54,311 bases of DNA from an uncultured Desulfuromonadales bacterium (GTDB lineage Bacteria; Desulfobacterota; Desulfuromonadia; Desulfuromonadales; Trichloromonadaceae): contig CALZIZ010000018.1 in assembly GCA_945787465.1 (NCBI GenBank), positions 1 to 54,311 of the forward strand. The letters are read 5' to 3'. The position numbers and the translations under genes were made by a program. Below are positions 41,534-50,013 of this stretch, one piece after another. A model generated the notes under the pieces. The model did no database searches. It had not been told where the DNA came from and saw only the letters and a list, made by a program, of their open reading frames with translations. Each line of letters begins with the position of its first letter. Within the stretch, counting starts at the first letter, position 1.

Positions 41534-43495
41534 ATGATGTTCCAGAATCTTTTTTCGCCTCAGAAGCTCGGCAAGGTGGAAGTGAAAAATCGCATTTCCT
41601 TTCAGCCGCATCTGACCAATTTCGCCGAGAAGTGCATGCCCAGCGAACGCCACATGTACTACTGGGGGGAGCGGGCCAAAGGGGGCGTGGGACTCATCAC
41701 GACTGAAGAGATGAGTGTCCATCCCACCGACACCGCCTACGAAAAGCTTGTCGAGGCGTTTCACCCCGAGGTCATTCCCGGCTTCCGCAAGATCACCGAT
41801 TATGTCCACCAGTACGACACCAAGATCTTCTGCCAGCTCAACCACAACGGCCAGCAGTGCGACGGCAGCATCTCACGCCTGCCGGTCTGGGCGCCGAGCC
41901 CGGTACCCGACGTGCTGTTCCGCGAAACGCCCAAGGCGATGGAATTTGAGGATATCGAAGAGGTCTGCCGCTTTTTCGCCATCAGCGCCGAGCATGTGCG
42001 CCAGGGTGGCTTCGACGGGGTCGAACTGCAGTTCGGCCACTCGAGCCTGGCCCGCCAGTTCCTTTCGCCGCTGACCAACCACCGCCAGGATGAATTCGGC
42101 GGCAGCCTCGAGAACCGCATGCGCGCCCCGCTGATGTTCATCGAAGCGGTGCGCAAGGCGGTCGGCAACGACTTTACCCTCGGCATCCGCATGTGCGCCG
42201 ACGAGATGATCCCCGGCGGGCTCGACCTGGCACAGGTGCAGGAGATCTGCGCGCTCTTCGAAGCAAGCGGCCTGATCGACTTCGTCGATCTGTCCATCGC
42301 CACCTTCTACAACCTCTACCTGGTCGAAGGTTCCATGCACACCCCGCTCGGCTACACCGTTCCGCTGGCAGCCGGCATTCGAGAGAAGGTCGATCTGCCG
42401 GTCTTCTGCACCGGGCGCATCAACGACCCGGTGATGGCCGAGAAGGTTCTTTCCGCAGGTCAGGCCGACATGATCGGCATGTGTCGGGCGCTGATCTGCG
42501 ACCCCTTCCTGCCGAAAAAGGCCGAAGAGGGACGGCTCGAGGATATCCGCTACTGCATCGCCTGCAACCAGGGCTGCATCGGCCGCATGGGCATCAACCG
42601 CAGCCTGGGCTGCGTGCAGAACCCCGCGGTCGGGCTGGAGAAGCAGTGGGGCGAAGGGACCCTCAAGCCGGCCCCGGTGAAGAAGAAGGTCATGGTGGTC
42701 GGCGGCGGCCCCGGCGGGATGTGGGCGGCCAAGATGGCCGGACGCCGCGGTCACGACGTCACCCTCTACGATGCCAACGACACCCTCGGCGGCCAGGTTC
42801 GCACCGCCATGAAGGCGGCCGGGCGCGACGAGTTCGGGGTCATCATCCGTAATGAAAAAGATCAGGTCGACAAGGCCGGGGTCAAGGTCGAACTCGAAAC
42901 CAAGGTCACGGCCGAGCAGGTGCTCGGTGCCGGGGCCGATACGGTCATTGTCGCTACGGGCAGCAAGCCCAAGTCCCACCCGGTAGGCGGCGCCGACGGT
43001 CCGGGGGTCTACAACGTCTGGCAGGTGCTCGACGGCCAGGCCGATCTGGGCGAGAAGGTCTGTTTGATCGACTACGACGGCCACCACCGGGCCACGGCCA
43101 CCGCCGAGTACCTCGCCGACCAGGGCAAGACCGTGCACATTATCTGCTCAAGCCTCTTTATCGGCGCCGAGCTCGGCCCGACCCAGGACCTTTACCTGAC
43201 CCGCCAGCGGCTGCTGACCAAGGGCGTGACCTTTACCCCCGACATTGCGGTCATGGAAGTCGGCGGAGAGGTGGGCGCCAAGACGGTCAAGGGCTTCAAC
43301 GTCTACTCCAACGCATGGGACGAGTGGGGCCCCTACGACAACCTGGTGCTCGCCATGGGCCAGGATGTGGACGACGACCTCTACTTCGCCCTCAAGGGCA
43401 AGGTCAAGGAGCTCCACCGGCTCGGTGACTGCGTGGCCCCCCGCAAGGTCGATATGGCCATCTGGGAAGGGCACAAGGTGGGGAGGGAGATCTGA
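41534..43495 (+). CDS. Old Yellow Enzyme/FadH-type oxidoreductase of the mycofactocin locus
   Basis: A 653-residue three-part protein. An FMN TIM barrel (1-330) contains GGFDGVELQFGHSSLARQF and FGGSLENRMRAP. A [4Fe-4S] site follows (C341, C344, C348, C360). The FAD/NAD(P) domain has VVGGGPGGMWAAKMAGRRG (about 388-406) and ends LHRLGDCVAPRKVDMAIWEG. It is the architecture of 2,4-dienoyl-CoA reductase, and OYE-like members are a recognised accessory of mycofactocin loci. AGGAG lies eight bases before ATG 41534. Its stop overlaps the etfA start (TGATG). It may pass electrons from reduced mycofactocin to the ETF; that is inference. Confidence 0.9.
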   Translation: MMFQNLFSPQKLGKVEVKNRISFQPHLTNFAEKCMPSERHMYYWGERAKGGVGLITTEEMSVHPTDTAYEKLVEAFHPEVIPGFRKITDYVHQYDTKIFCQLNHNGQQCDGSISRLPVWAPSPVPDVLFRETPKAMEFEDIEEVCRFFAISAEHVRQGGFDGVELQFGHSSLARQFLSPLTNHRQDEFGGSLENRMRAPLMFIEAVRKAVGNDFTLGIRMCADEMIPGGLDLAQVQEICALFEASGLIDFVDLSIATFYNLYLVEGSMHTPLGYTVPLAAGIREKVDLPVFCTGRINDPVMAEKVLSAGQADMIGMCRALICDPFLPKKAEEGRLEDIRYCIACNQGCIGRMGINRSLGCVQNPAVGLEKQWGEGTLKPAPVKKKVMVVGGGPGGMWAAKMAGRRGHDVTLYDANDTLGGQVRTAMKAAGRDEFGVIIRNEKDQVDKAGVKVELETKVTAEQVLGAGADTVIVATGSKPKSHPVGGADGPGVYNVWQVLDGQADLGEKVCLIDYDGHHRATATAEYLADQGKTVHIICSSLFIGAELGPTQDLYLTRQRLLTKGVTFTPDIAVMEVGGEVGAKTVKGFNVYSNAWDEWGPYDNLVLAMGQDVDDDLYFALKGKVKELHRLGDCVAPRKVDMAIWEGHKVGREI

Positions 43496-44523
43496 TGACT
43501 GCCAGCAATGCTCCACAAAAAAGTCCTCCGGCCAAGGTCCTGGTCTTTGTCGACCTGCCCGGAGGGGAACTGGACGATGCCGGCAAAGGCATCATCTCCG
43601 AGGCCTCCCGGCTGGCAAAAACCCTCGGCTGCGAATGGTCGGCTATCTCCCTTGCCGGTTCCGAGAATGAGGCGATCCAGGAGTTCGCCCCCTACGGCGT
43701 CCCCGGCGTCACCCTGATCGAGGCAGGTCCCGGCGCGACCGATTCCCTCGAGGCGCAAGGGCAGCTTCTGGCCCTTGCGGCTGCGGAACTCGGCGCCAGC
43801 GTGGTGCTGCTTCCGCACAACGACCTGGGCGGATCCCTGGCACCGCTGCTGGCTTCGCAGCTTCAGGCCGCTCTTTTCACCGAAGCGATCGGCTATGACT
43901 CTGAGGACGACGGCCTGAAGCTGATGCGCCAGATTCTCGGTGTACAGGTGGCCGAGTCGAAGCTCTGGGATCAGAGCGTTTCGCTGGTGCTCACCATGAA
44001 CCCGCGGGTGCTGAGCGCGGTGGTGCTGCCGACCATGCAGCGCAGCGAGCTCCAGATCAGTCCCTGGAGCTCGTCGACTGCGGTTGCGGCCGGACCGTCG
44101 CGGATCGTCGAGCGCATCCCCCCCGATCCCCAGACCGTCGATGTCACCGAGGCCGAGGTCATGGTCAGTGTCGGGCTCGGCTGCAACGAGCAGGGTTTTG
44201 AGCAGGTCAAGGAGCTGACCCGCCTGCTCAACGCTTCGCTCGGCGTCACCCGCCCGGTTTACGACCTCGGCTACGCCGAATTCGAGCGCATGGTCGGGCA
44301 GACCGGTAAAACCGTCGCCCCCCGCTTCTACCTGGCCCTGGGGATCTCGGGCTCGATGCACCATCTCGGCGGGATCAAGGACTCCAAGAAGGTCGTTTCG
44401 GTCAACATCGACTCCAAGGTGCCGATCTTCCCCAATTCGGACGAAGGCTTCGTCGCCGACCTGCGGGACGTCCTGCCGCTTCTGATCGAGCGGGTCAAAT
44501 CAGCTACGGGAGGTACCGCATGA
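43495..44523 (+). CDS. etfA: Electron transfer flavoprotein alpha subunit (FixB-like)
   Basis: A 342-residue protein. The N-terminal domain (KVLVFVDLPGGELDD) is followed by the FAD-binding domain with LALGISGSMHHLGGIKDSK and VNIDSKVPIFPNSDEGFVADLRDVLP, the ETF-alpha signature. It forms a heterodimer with ETF beta (gene at 46283) and carries electrons to the FixC-type flavoprotein. It overlaps the neighbours on both sides by 1-4 bases, so OYE, etfA, fixC and fixX are made from one transcript. Confidence 0.93.
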   Translation: MTASNAPQKSPPAKVLVFVDLPGGELDDAGKGIISEASRLAKTLGCEWSAISLAGSENEAIQEFAPYGVPGVTLIEAGPGATDSLEAQGQLLALAAAELGASVVLLPHNDLGGSLAPLLASQLQAALFTEAIGYDSEDDGLKLMRQILGVQVAESKLWDQSVSLVLTMNPRVLSAVVLPTMQRSELQISPWSSSTAVAAGPSRIVERIPPDPQTVDVTEAEVMVSVGLGCNEQGFEQVKELTRLLNASLGVTRPVYDLGYAEFERMVGQTGKTVAPRFYLALGISGSMHHLGGIKDSKKVVSVNIDSKVPIFPNSDEGFVADLRDVLPLLIERVKSATGGTA

Positions 44524-45818
44524 AACGCACATTTGACGCCATCGTCGTCGGCGCAGGCCCCGCCGGATCGTCGGCGGCCCTGACCATGGCCAAAGCCGGG
44601 CTCGACGTAGCTCTGCTCGAGCGGGGCGAGTTCCCCGGCGAGAAGAATATGTTCGGCGGAGTGCTGCACCGCCTGACCGCCCTCGAGGACGTCTTTCCCG
44701 ATTTCTGGAACCAGGCGCCCTTAGAGCGGCACATCGTCAAAAAGGCCCTGACCTTCATGACGGGCGATGCGAGCTTTAACGTCAACTTCGACACCGAGGA
44801 ATCGGATAAGCCCCCCTATAATGGCTACACCATCAGCCGTCCCAAGTTCGACCGCTGGCTGGCCGAAGAGGCCGTCAAGGCCGGGGCGACGCTGATGAAC
44901 CGCTCCACCGTCGACGACGTGATCCGCGAAGGAGGCAAAATCGTCGGGGTGACCCTGCTGCGCGACGGCGGCGAGCTGAGGGCGCCGGTGGTGATTGCCG
45001 CCGACGGCGTGCTCTCCTTTACCGCCAAGAAGGCGGGGCTGCGCCGTCCCCAGTTCGACCCGTCGCACCTGGCGGTGGGGGTCAAGGCGCTGATCGACAT
45101 GCCCAAGGAGGTCATCGACGACCGCTTCGGCCTGGTGCGCGACCAGGGGGCTTCTAACGAAATCGTCGGCTGCTCGCAAGGGGTGCGCGGCGGCGGCTTT
45201 CTCTACACCAACTATGACTCCCTCTCCATCGGGTTGGTGCTGCACTTAAGCAGCCTGAGCAAAAGCGGCAAGACCCCCTACGACCTGCTCAACGACTTCA
45301 TGCAGCAGCCGCAGATGGCCAAGCAGCTGCGGGGCGGACGCCTGCTCGAATACTCGGCGCACCTGGTCCCTGAAGGGGGCTACGACATGATCCCCGAGAT
45401 CATCGGCGACGGCATCATGGTGGCCGGCGACGCCGCGGCCATGTGCATCGTCACCGGGCTCAATCTCGAGGGGATCAACCTGGCGACCCAGTCCGGCGTG
45501 CTGGCCGGCAAGGCGGCCCTCGAGGCGCACCAGAACCGCGACTTCTCCAAGTCCGGCCTCGCCGTCTACCGGCGCCTGCTCGAGGAGAGCTATGTGCTCA
45601 AAGACCTCAAGCTCTATCGCCGCACCCCGGAGATGCTCCACAACGACCGCATCTACACCCAGTACCCCGAAATGCTGTGCGGCCTGATGGACGAGATCTA
45701 CCGCATCGACGGCACCCCCAAAGACACCATGACCAAGCTGCTGCTACGCACAGCCAAGCAAAAGATCGGCATCAAGAACCTGCTGGCCGATGTCTATCAG
45801 GGATGGAGAGCCTTATGA
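44520..45818 (+). CDS. fixC: FixC/ETF-quinone oxidoreductase-like flavoprotein
   Basis: A 432-residue FAD protein. The dinucleotide-binding site is VVGAGPAGSSAALTMAKAG (9-27). GYTISRPKFDRWLAEEA and IMVAGDAAAMCIVTGLNLEGINLA are family segments of the FixC/ETF-QO group. It accepts electrons from ETF and, together with FixX, passes them to membrane quinone; FixABCX complexes can also bifurcate electrons to ferredoxin or flavodoxin. Overlaps with etfA and fixX are ATGA-type (4 bases). Confidence 0.92.
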   Translation: MKRTFDAIVVGAGPAGSSAALTMAKAGLDVALLERGEFPGEKNMFGGVLHRLTALEDVFPDFWNQAPLERHIVKKALTFMTGDASFNVNFDTEESDKPPYNGYTISRPKFDRWLAEEAVKAGATLMNRSTVDDVIREGGKIVGVTLLRDGGELRAPVVIAADGVLSFTAKKAGLRRPQFDPSHLAVGVKALIDMPKEVIDDRFGLVRDQGASNEIVGCSQGVRGGGFLYTNYDSLSIGLVLHLSSLSKSGKTPYDLLNDFMQQPQMAKQLRGGRLLEYSAHLVPEGGYDMIPEIIGDGIMVAGDAAAMCIVTGLNLEGINLATQSGVLAGKAALEAHQNRDFSKSGLAVYRRLLEESYVLKDLKLYRRTPEMLHNDRIYTQYPEMLCGLMDEIYRIDGTPKDTMTKLLLRTAKQKIGIKNLLADVYQGWRAL

Positions 45819-46099
45819 GTATCAACCTCGACGAAATTTTCGACTATACGAGCTTCAATATCGACCGCGACGCCCACATCGTCCTCGACACCGAAATCTG
45901 CAAGAGTTGCGACCAGAGGGCCTGCGTCAACTGCTGCCCGGCGCGCTGCTATACCTGGAGCGAAGAGGACAAGAAGATGACCTTCGTCCACGACGGCTGT
46001 CTCGAGTGCGGCACCTGCTACGTGGTCTGCCAGAAAGAAGCCTTCACCCGCTGGCGTTATCCCAAGGGCGGGTTCGGGGTTTCTTTCCGGATGACCTGA
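45815..46099 (+). CDS. fixX: FixX-type ferredoxin
   Basis: A 94-residue ferredoxin-like protein, MSINLDEIFDYTSFNIDRD and onward. The N-terminal cysteines (C29, C32, C37, C40, C41, C45) and the cluster motif C62-x2-C65-x2-C68-x3-C72 (GCLECGTCYVVCQK) match FixX, which docks to FixC. It shares ATGA with the fixC stop. An inverted repeat separates it from etfB. Confidence 0.92.
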   Translation: MSINLDEIFDYTSFNIDRDAHIVLDTEICKSCDQRACVNCCPARCYTWSEEDKKMTFVHDGCLECGTCYVVCQKEAFTRWRYPKGGFGVSFRMT

Positions 46100-46127
46100 G
46101 AAAGCAGGTTCCAGGTTCGAAGTTACC

Positions 46128-46214
46128 GTAGGTTGGGTCAAGGAGAGAAGCGACGGACCCAACAAAGGTCGTTTGTTTATCAATCGTTGGGTTTCGTTCC
46201 TCAACCCAACCTAC
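46128..46214. repeat. Intergenic inverted repeat (GTAGGTTGGGT type), copy 1
   Basis: GTAGGTTGGGT at the left is mirrored by TCAACCCAACCTAC at the right, with inner GGACCCAAC/GTTGGGTTTC pairing. The same family occurs at 48618-48697, so the two copies bracket etfB and mftF. Confidence 0.85.
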
Positions 46215-46282
46215 TGTGGCACATGTGGGAGCGGCTTCAGCCGCGAAGGTTTCCGGTTCTATAGAGGAAATGGAGCAATAAA

Positions 46283-47179
46283 ATGCCAAACAAAACAATT
46301 CAGATAGTCGTGCTGCTGCGCGAGACCTGCGATCCCCGTCCGCCTGCGCGATTGACCGCCGACAGCTATTCGATCGGCGACCGCGGCCTGCGTCGCATCG
46401 CCAACCCGGCCGACCTCTGTGCCCTTGAGCAGGCCCTGCAACTGGCCGAATCGGTGGACGGCAGCGTGACAGCCGTCGCCGTAGGCCCCGACCGGCTCGA
46501 CGATCACCTGCGCCTGGCCCTTTCCATGGGCGCCGAGCGCCTGGTGCGCATCTGCAGCTCAGCCTTTCAGGGGGGCGACGCAACGACTGATGCGAAGGTG
46601 GTTCAAAGGGTCGTCGACATCCTCAAACCCGACCTGGTCTTTACCGGCAACCGCCTGCTCGATAAGGGCAACGATCCGGTCCCCGCCCTGGCGGCGGCCA
46701 ATCTCGGCATCCCCTATATCACCGGCGGAGTCTCCCTTGCCTGTGAGGATGACGAGGTGGAGGTGCTGCGCAAGAGCGACCGCGGCGCCCGCCAGCGGGT
46801 CGCTGCGACCATGCCCTGCGCGGTCTTTTTCGAGGACGGCTGCTGCGAGCCGCGCTATCCCGACCAGGACGCCCTGATGTGTTCGATAGGGGCGAAGGTC
46901 GAATGCTGGGGGCTGCCCGAGCTCGGCCTGGCCGTGTTCGAACTCGGGGGCTTCGGGGCCCTGCTTTCCAAAGAGAAGTGCAGCTTTCCCCGGCCGAACC
47001 CGGTGCGGGTGGTCACTCCCGATGCCGAACTCCCTGCATTTGACCGTATCCTGGCCCTGCTCTCGGGCGGCATCAAGCCGAGAGAGGGGAAGCTTCATAC
47101 AGAATCGGCCGAGAAAACCGCGGAGATGCTCTTCAACATCTTCAAGGACGAAGGATTGATCGGCGGGGGGAGCCCATGA
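46283..47179 (+). CDS. etfB: Electron transfer flavoprotein beta subunit (FixA-like)
   Basis: A 298-residue protein of the ETF-beta fold: IQIVVLLRETCDPRPP at the N-terminus, NPADLCALEQALQLAE, VTAVAVGP and LALSMGAERLVRI, then LVFTGNRLLDKGNDPVPALAAANLGIPY. It pairs with the alpha subunit at 43495, from which it is separated by fixC, fixX and a repeat. AGAGGAAATGG lies upstream. Its stop overlaps mftF (ATGA). Whether it carries the features of bifurcating ETF cannot be settled by eye. Confidence 0.88.
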   Translation: MPNKTIQIVVLLRETCDPRPPARLTADSYSIGDRGLRRIANPADLCALEQALQLAESVDGSVTAVAVGPDRLDDHLRLALSMGAERLVRICSSAFQGGDATTDAKVVQRVVDILKPDLVFTGNRLLDKGNDPVPALAAANLGIPYITGGVSLACEDDEVEVLRKSDRGARQRVAATMPCAVFFEDGCCEPRYPDQDALMCSIGAKVECWGLPELGLAVFELGGFGALLSKEKCSFPRPNPVRVVTPDAELPAFDRILALLSGGIKPREGKLHTESAEKTAEMLFNIFKDEGLIGGGSP

Positions 47180-48597
47180 TCTACCGCCTGGCAGAAGGGA
47201 TCGACATCCAGGAAGCCCCCGAGGGGGGATTCCTGGTCGCCTCAAGGCCGCTGCGCATGGTGCGCCTCAATGCGCCCCTGCTGACCCTGGCCCGACGCAT
47301 GGAGCAGGGCGGCGTCACTCCTTCATCGCAAGCCGAGACCAAAGCGCTCGAAACCCTCGCCAAAGGGGGCTTTGCCAAAAGGGAGTGGCAGCCGGTCACA
47401 GATGCGGAACTTCTGCCCACGGTAAGTATCGTCATCCCGGTCAAAGACCGCGCAGACGACCTGCGTAACTGCCTGGTCTCCCTGGCGGCTCTCGACTATC
47501 CCCAGGAAAAACTCGAAGTTATCGTGGTCGATGACGGCAGCACCGACGACACGCCGGATGTCGCCCGAAAGCTCGGCGCCCGCCTGGTCCCATCGGGCGC
47601 GGTCGGCGGCGGTCCCGCCGTGGCCCGCAATAAAGGTGCGTCCGTGGCCTCTGGGGAGATCCTCGCCTTTATCGATTCGGACTGCACCGCCTCAAATAAG
47701 TGGCTGATGGAGCTGCTGCCGGCCTTCACCGAAGAGAAGGTGGCGGCGGTCGGCGGCTGGGTCGACGGCATGCACCACGAATCCGCCCTCGACCGCTACG
47801 AAGCGGTCATGTCGAGTCTCAACCTCGGCCGAAGGGAGATGACCGGTGGGGCCGGGGGGGATACTTTCTATCTGCCGAGCTGCAACCTGCTGATCCGCAA
47901 GGAGGCCTTTGCCGCCGCAGGCGGCTTCCGCGCCGAACTGCATGTGGGAGAGGACGTCGATCTGACCTGGCGGCTGCGCGACGGCGGCTGGAAGATCGCC
48001 TACCTTCCTGTCGGTACCGTCTTTCATGCCCACCGCAGCCGGCTCTGGCCCTTTATGAAGCGGCGCTTCGACTACGGCACCTCCGAGGGGATGCTGCAGC
48101 AGCTGCACCCGGTGCGGGGCAAAAAGATGCTCGTCCCCCCGATGCTGGCGGTCATCCTGCTGCTGCTGGCAGGGGCCCTGGTCTTCCAGTCCCTGCTTCC
48201 CCTGCCGGTGGCGGCCATGCTGCTGCTCGGCGATGCCGCTCTTGCCACCAACAAAATGCGCAAACAGAAGCTGCCTCTTTCCTTCTTCAAGGTGCTCTCG
48301 GCGCGGGGACGTGCGGCAGGCAGCCTCGGCTACTACATCAGCTACCACCTGATGCGTTACTATCTCGTCCCCCTTCTCCTTGCCGTCCTTCTCTATCCCC
48401 CTGCCGGTCTGCTGGTTCTGGCCATCGTGGCCGGGGCAGGAGGGGTCGATTACCGGGTGCGAAAAGCGAATCTGTCGCCTGCCCTCTTTTACCTCTATTA
48501 CCTGCTGGAGCAGCTCTCCTACGGCAGCGGCGCTTTCTGGGGTTGTGTTCAGTCGAAAAGTTTTGCCAGTTACCGACTGGACCTTAAAGGGGCCTGA
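47176..48597 (+). CDS. mftF: Mycofactocin glycosyltransferase MftF
   Basis: A 473-residue family 2 glycosyltransferase. A PqqD/RRE-like N-terminal segment (about 18-75) includes LRMVRLNAPLLTLARRM. The GT-A domain begins VSIVIPVKDRADDLRNC, with VVDDGSTDDTPDVARK, the metal-binding IDSDC and GEDVDLTWRLRDGGW. Four or five membrane helices follow from about 315. In actinobacteria MftF adds a chain of beta-1,4-linked glucose units to premycofactocin. The length and layout agree with that family, and the shared ATGA overlap with etfB and the presence of mftABC support the assignment. Confidence 0.9.
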   Translation: MIYRLAEGIDIQEAPEGGFLVASRPLRMVRLNAPLLTLARRMEQGGVTPSSQAETKALETLAKGGFAKREWQPVTDAELLPTVSIVIPVKDRADDLRNCLVSLAALDYPQEKLEVIVVDDGSTDDTPDVARKLGARLVPSGAVGGGPAVARNKGASVASGEILAFIDSDCTASNKWLMELLPAFTEEKVAAVGGWVDGMHHESALDRYEAVMSSLNLGRREMTGGAGGDTFYLPSCNLLIRKEAFAAAGGFRAELHVGEDVDLTWRLRDGGWKIAYLPVGTVFHAHRSRLWPFMKRRFDYGTSEGMLQQLHPVRGKKMLVPPMLAVILLLLAGALVFQSLLPLPVAAMLLLGDAALATNKMRKQKLPLSFFKVLSARGRAAGSLGYYISYHLMRYYLVPLLLAVLLYPPAGLLVLAIVAGAGGVDYRVRKANLSPALFYLYYLLEQLSYGSGAFWGCVQSKSFASYRLDLKGA

Positions 48598-48617
48598 CTC
48601 TCCTTTCGCAAAGACCT

Positions 48618-48697
48618 GTAGGTTGGGTTGAGGAACGAAACCCAACGTTGTATTTCGACCGTCGGTGTGTTGGGTTTCCTTCGTCAACCCAACCTAC
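48618..48697. repeat. Intergenic inverted repeat (GTAGGTTGGGT type), copy 2
   Basis: GTAGGTTGGGTTGAGGAACG is mirrored by the end TCAACCCAACCTAC with GGGTTTC between. It is the same family as 46128-46214 and follows mftF directly. Confidence 0.88.
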
Positions 48698-48802
48698 GAG
48701 GGCTGGATCTGAAGGGGCCCTCCAGGGTGAACACTTTTGGCAGAGGGCCCACGTAAGGCAAGAGGGACAATAAAGAGCTTACCTCTTCTCCAGGGTTGGC
48801 CT

Positions 48803-49939
48803 ATGGACAACGCCCGAACAGTCAGGAAACTCTTTTTTAACGCGCTTCGCTATCGCCTGCTGAAGGCCACGGGCCGGCCCTGCCGGCTTGATGCGATCAG
48901 TCTCGAAATCACCCACCGCTGCATCTGCCGCTGCCGCATGTGCAATATCTGGCAGATTCCCCCCGAGGTTCCCGATCTGGCCCTCTCCGACTGGACCGAT
49001 CTGCTGTCTTCTCGAGAGCTTCGCGGCTTGCGCGAGCTGGATATCACCGGGGGCGAGCCCTTTTTGCGCAAGGACCTGGGGGACCTCCTCGAGTGGATCT
49101 CCAGCTCAAAACCCGAGTGTTTCCCCGAGTTGAAAACGGTGGCCATCACCACCAATGGAATTCTGACCGAAAGAGTTCTGGAGGTTATCGGTCAGATTGC
49201 CGGGCCGATGCAGGTGAGGGGAATCGACCTGGTTCTGGCCTGCGGCATGGACGCCGTCGGGGTTTTGCACGACGAGATCCGCAATCATAAAGGGGCCTGG
49301 CACAAACTCAGCGCCACGATTGCCGGGCTCAAAGAGCTGAGAAATTCCCACGCGAACCTGATTCTCGGCATCAAAACCACCATCGTCCCCTCCAATGTGC
49401 ACGAACTCGATCGGATCGTCTCCTTTGCCGGGGAGCATGATCTTTTCACCATCATTTCGCCATGCATTATCACCGCCAACAGGTTCGGCAACGTCGATCT
49501 CAAAGAAGATCTGCAGTTCAGCGCCGAAGACCTTCAAGCTCTCAGGCGCTTTTATGAAAGCCCGGTCTTTGCCTGGAGCGTCCACCGACAGTCCATGCTG
49601 CACTACCTAAAGACCGGGACGGCGCAGAAACCGTGCTCCGCGGGGTTCAACACGGTCTTCGTTCGCCATACCGGCGAGGTGTTCCCCTGCCCCCTGATCC
49701 CTGATTCCCTGGGCAATATCAAAGATTCCGGAATGCAACAGCTGCTGGCCAGCCCGCAGGCGACTCAGTTCCGTAAAGGGATTGGAGAGTTCCCCGAATG
49801 CAAACAGTGTACTGAGCCAGGCCTTGAACGCATCGCCTGGCCTTTTGAGGGTCTCACCTGCCTGCGCCGAATTGCCCGCATGGGCTTCGGCGATTTCGAT
49901 CGCCTGGCCAGGCATATGGGGCTGGATAAATACCTGTGA
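48803..49939 (+). CDS. Radical SAM/SPASM protein downstream of mftF
   Basis: A 378-residue enzyme. The cluster motif is C40-x3-C44-x2-C47 (THRCICRCRMCNIW), followed by LDITGGEPFLRKDL and AITTNGILTERVLEVIG. A C-terminal auxiliary cluster region has KPCSAGFNTVFVRHTGEVFPCPL and CKQCTEPG. ATG 48803 is preferred, as the 22 residues before it have no family character. It resembles radical SAM enzymes of cofactor and lipid modification. It starts 205 bases after mftF, beyond an inverted repeat, in the same direction. It may act on mycofactocin or be unrelated. Confidence 0.85.
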   Translation: MDNARTVRKLFFNALRYRLLKATGRPCRLDAISLEITHRCICRCRMCNIWQIPPEVPDLALSDWTDLLSSRELRGLRELDITGGEPFLRKDLGDLLEWISSSKPECFPELKTVAITTNGILTERVLEVIGQIAGPMQVRGIDLVLACGMDAVGVLHDEIRNHKGAWHKLSATIAGLKELRNSHANLILGIKTTIVPSNVHELDRIVSFAGEHDLFTIISPCIITANRFGNVDLKEDLQFSAEDLQALRRFYESPVFAWSVHRQSMLHYLKTGTAQKPCSAGFNTVFVRHTGEVFPCPLIPDSLGNIKDSGMQQLLASPQATQFRKGIGEFPECKQCTEPGLERIAWPFEGLTCLRRIARMGFGDFDRLARHMGLDKYL

Positions 49940-50013
49940 TAAACGGGGTCAAGCCAGGCATTTAAACTTTTTATCCACCCAGGTCTCGCGGATCTGGGGT
50001 AACATAAGCGGCT

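Noticed and set aside
41873-43138. 421-residue minus-strand frame opposite the OYE gene
   Set aside because: A shadow of a well-supported gene, without family character.
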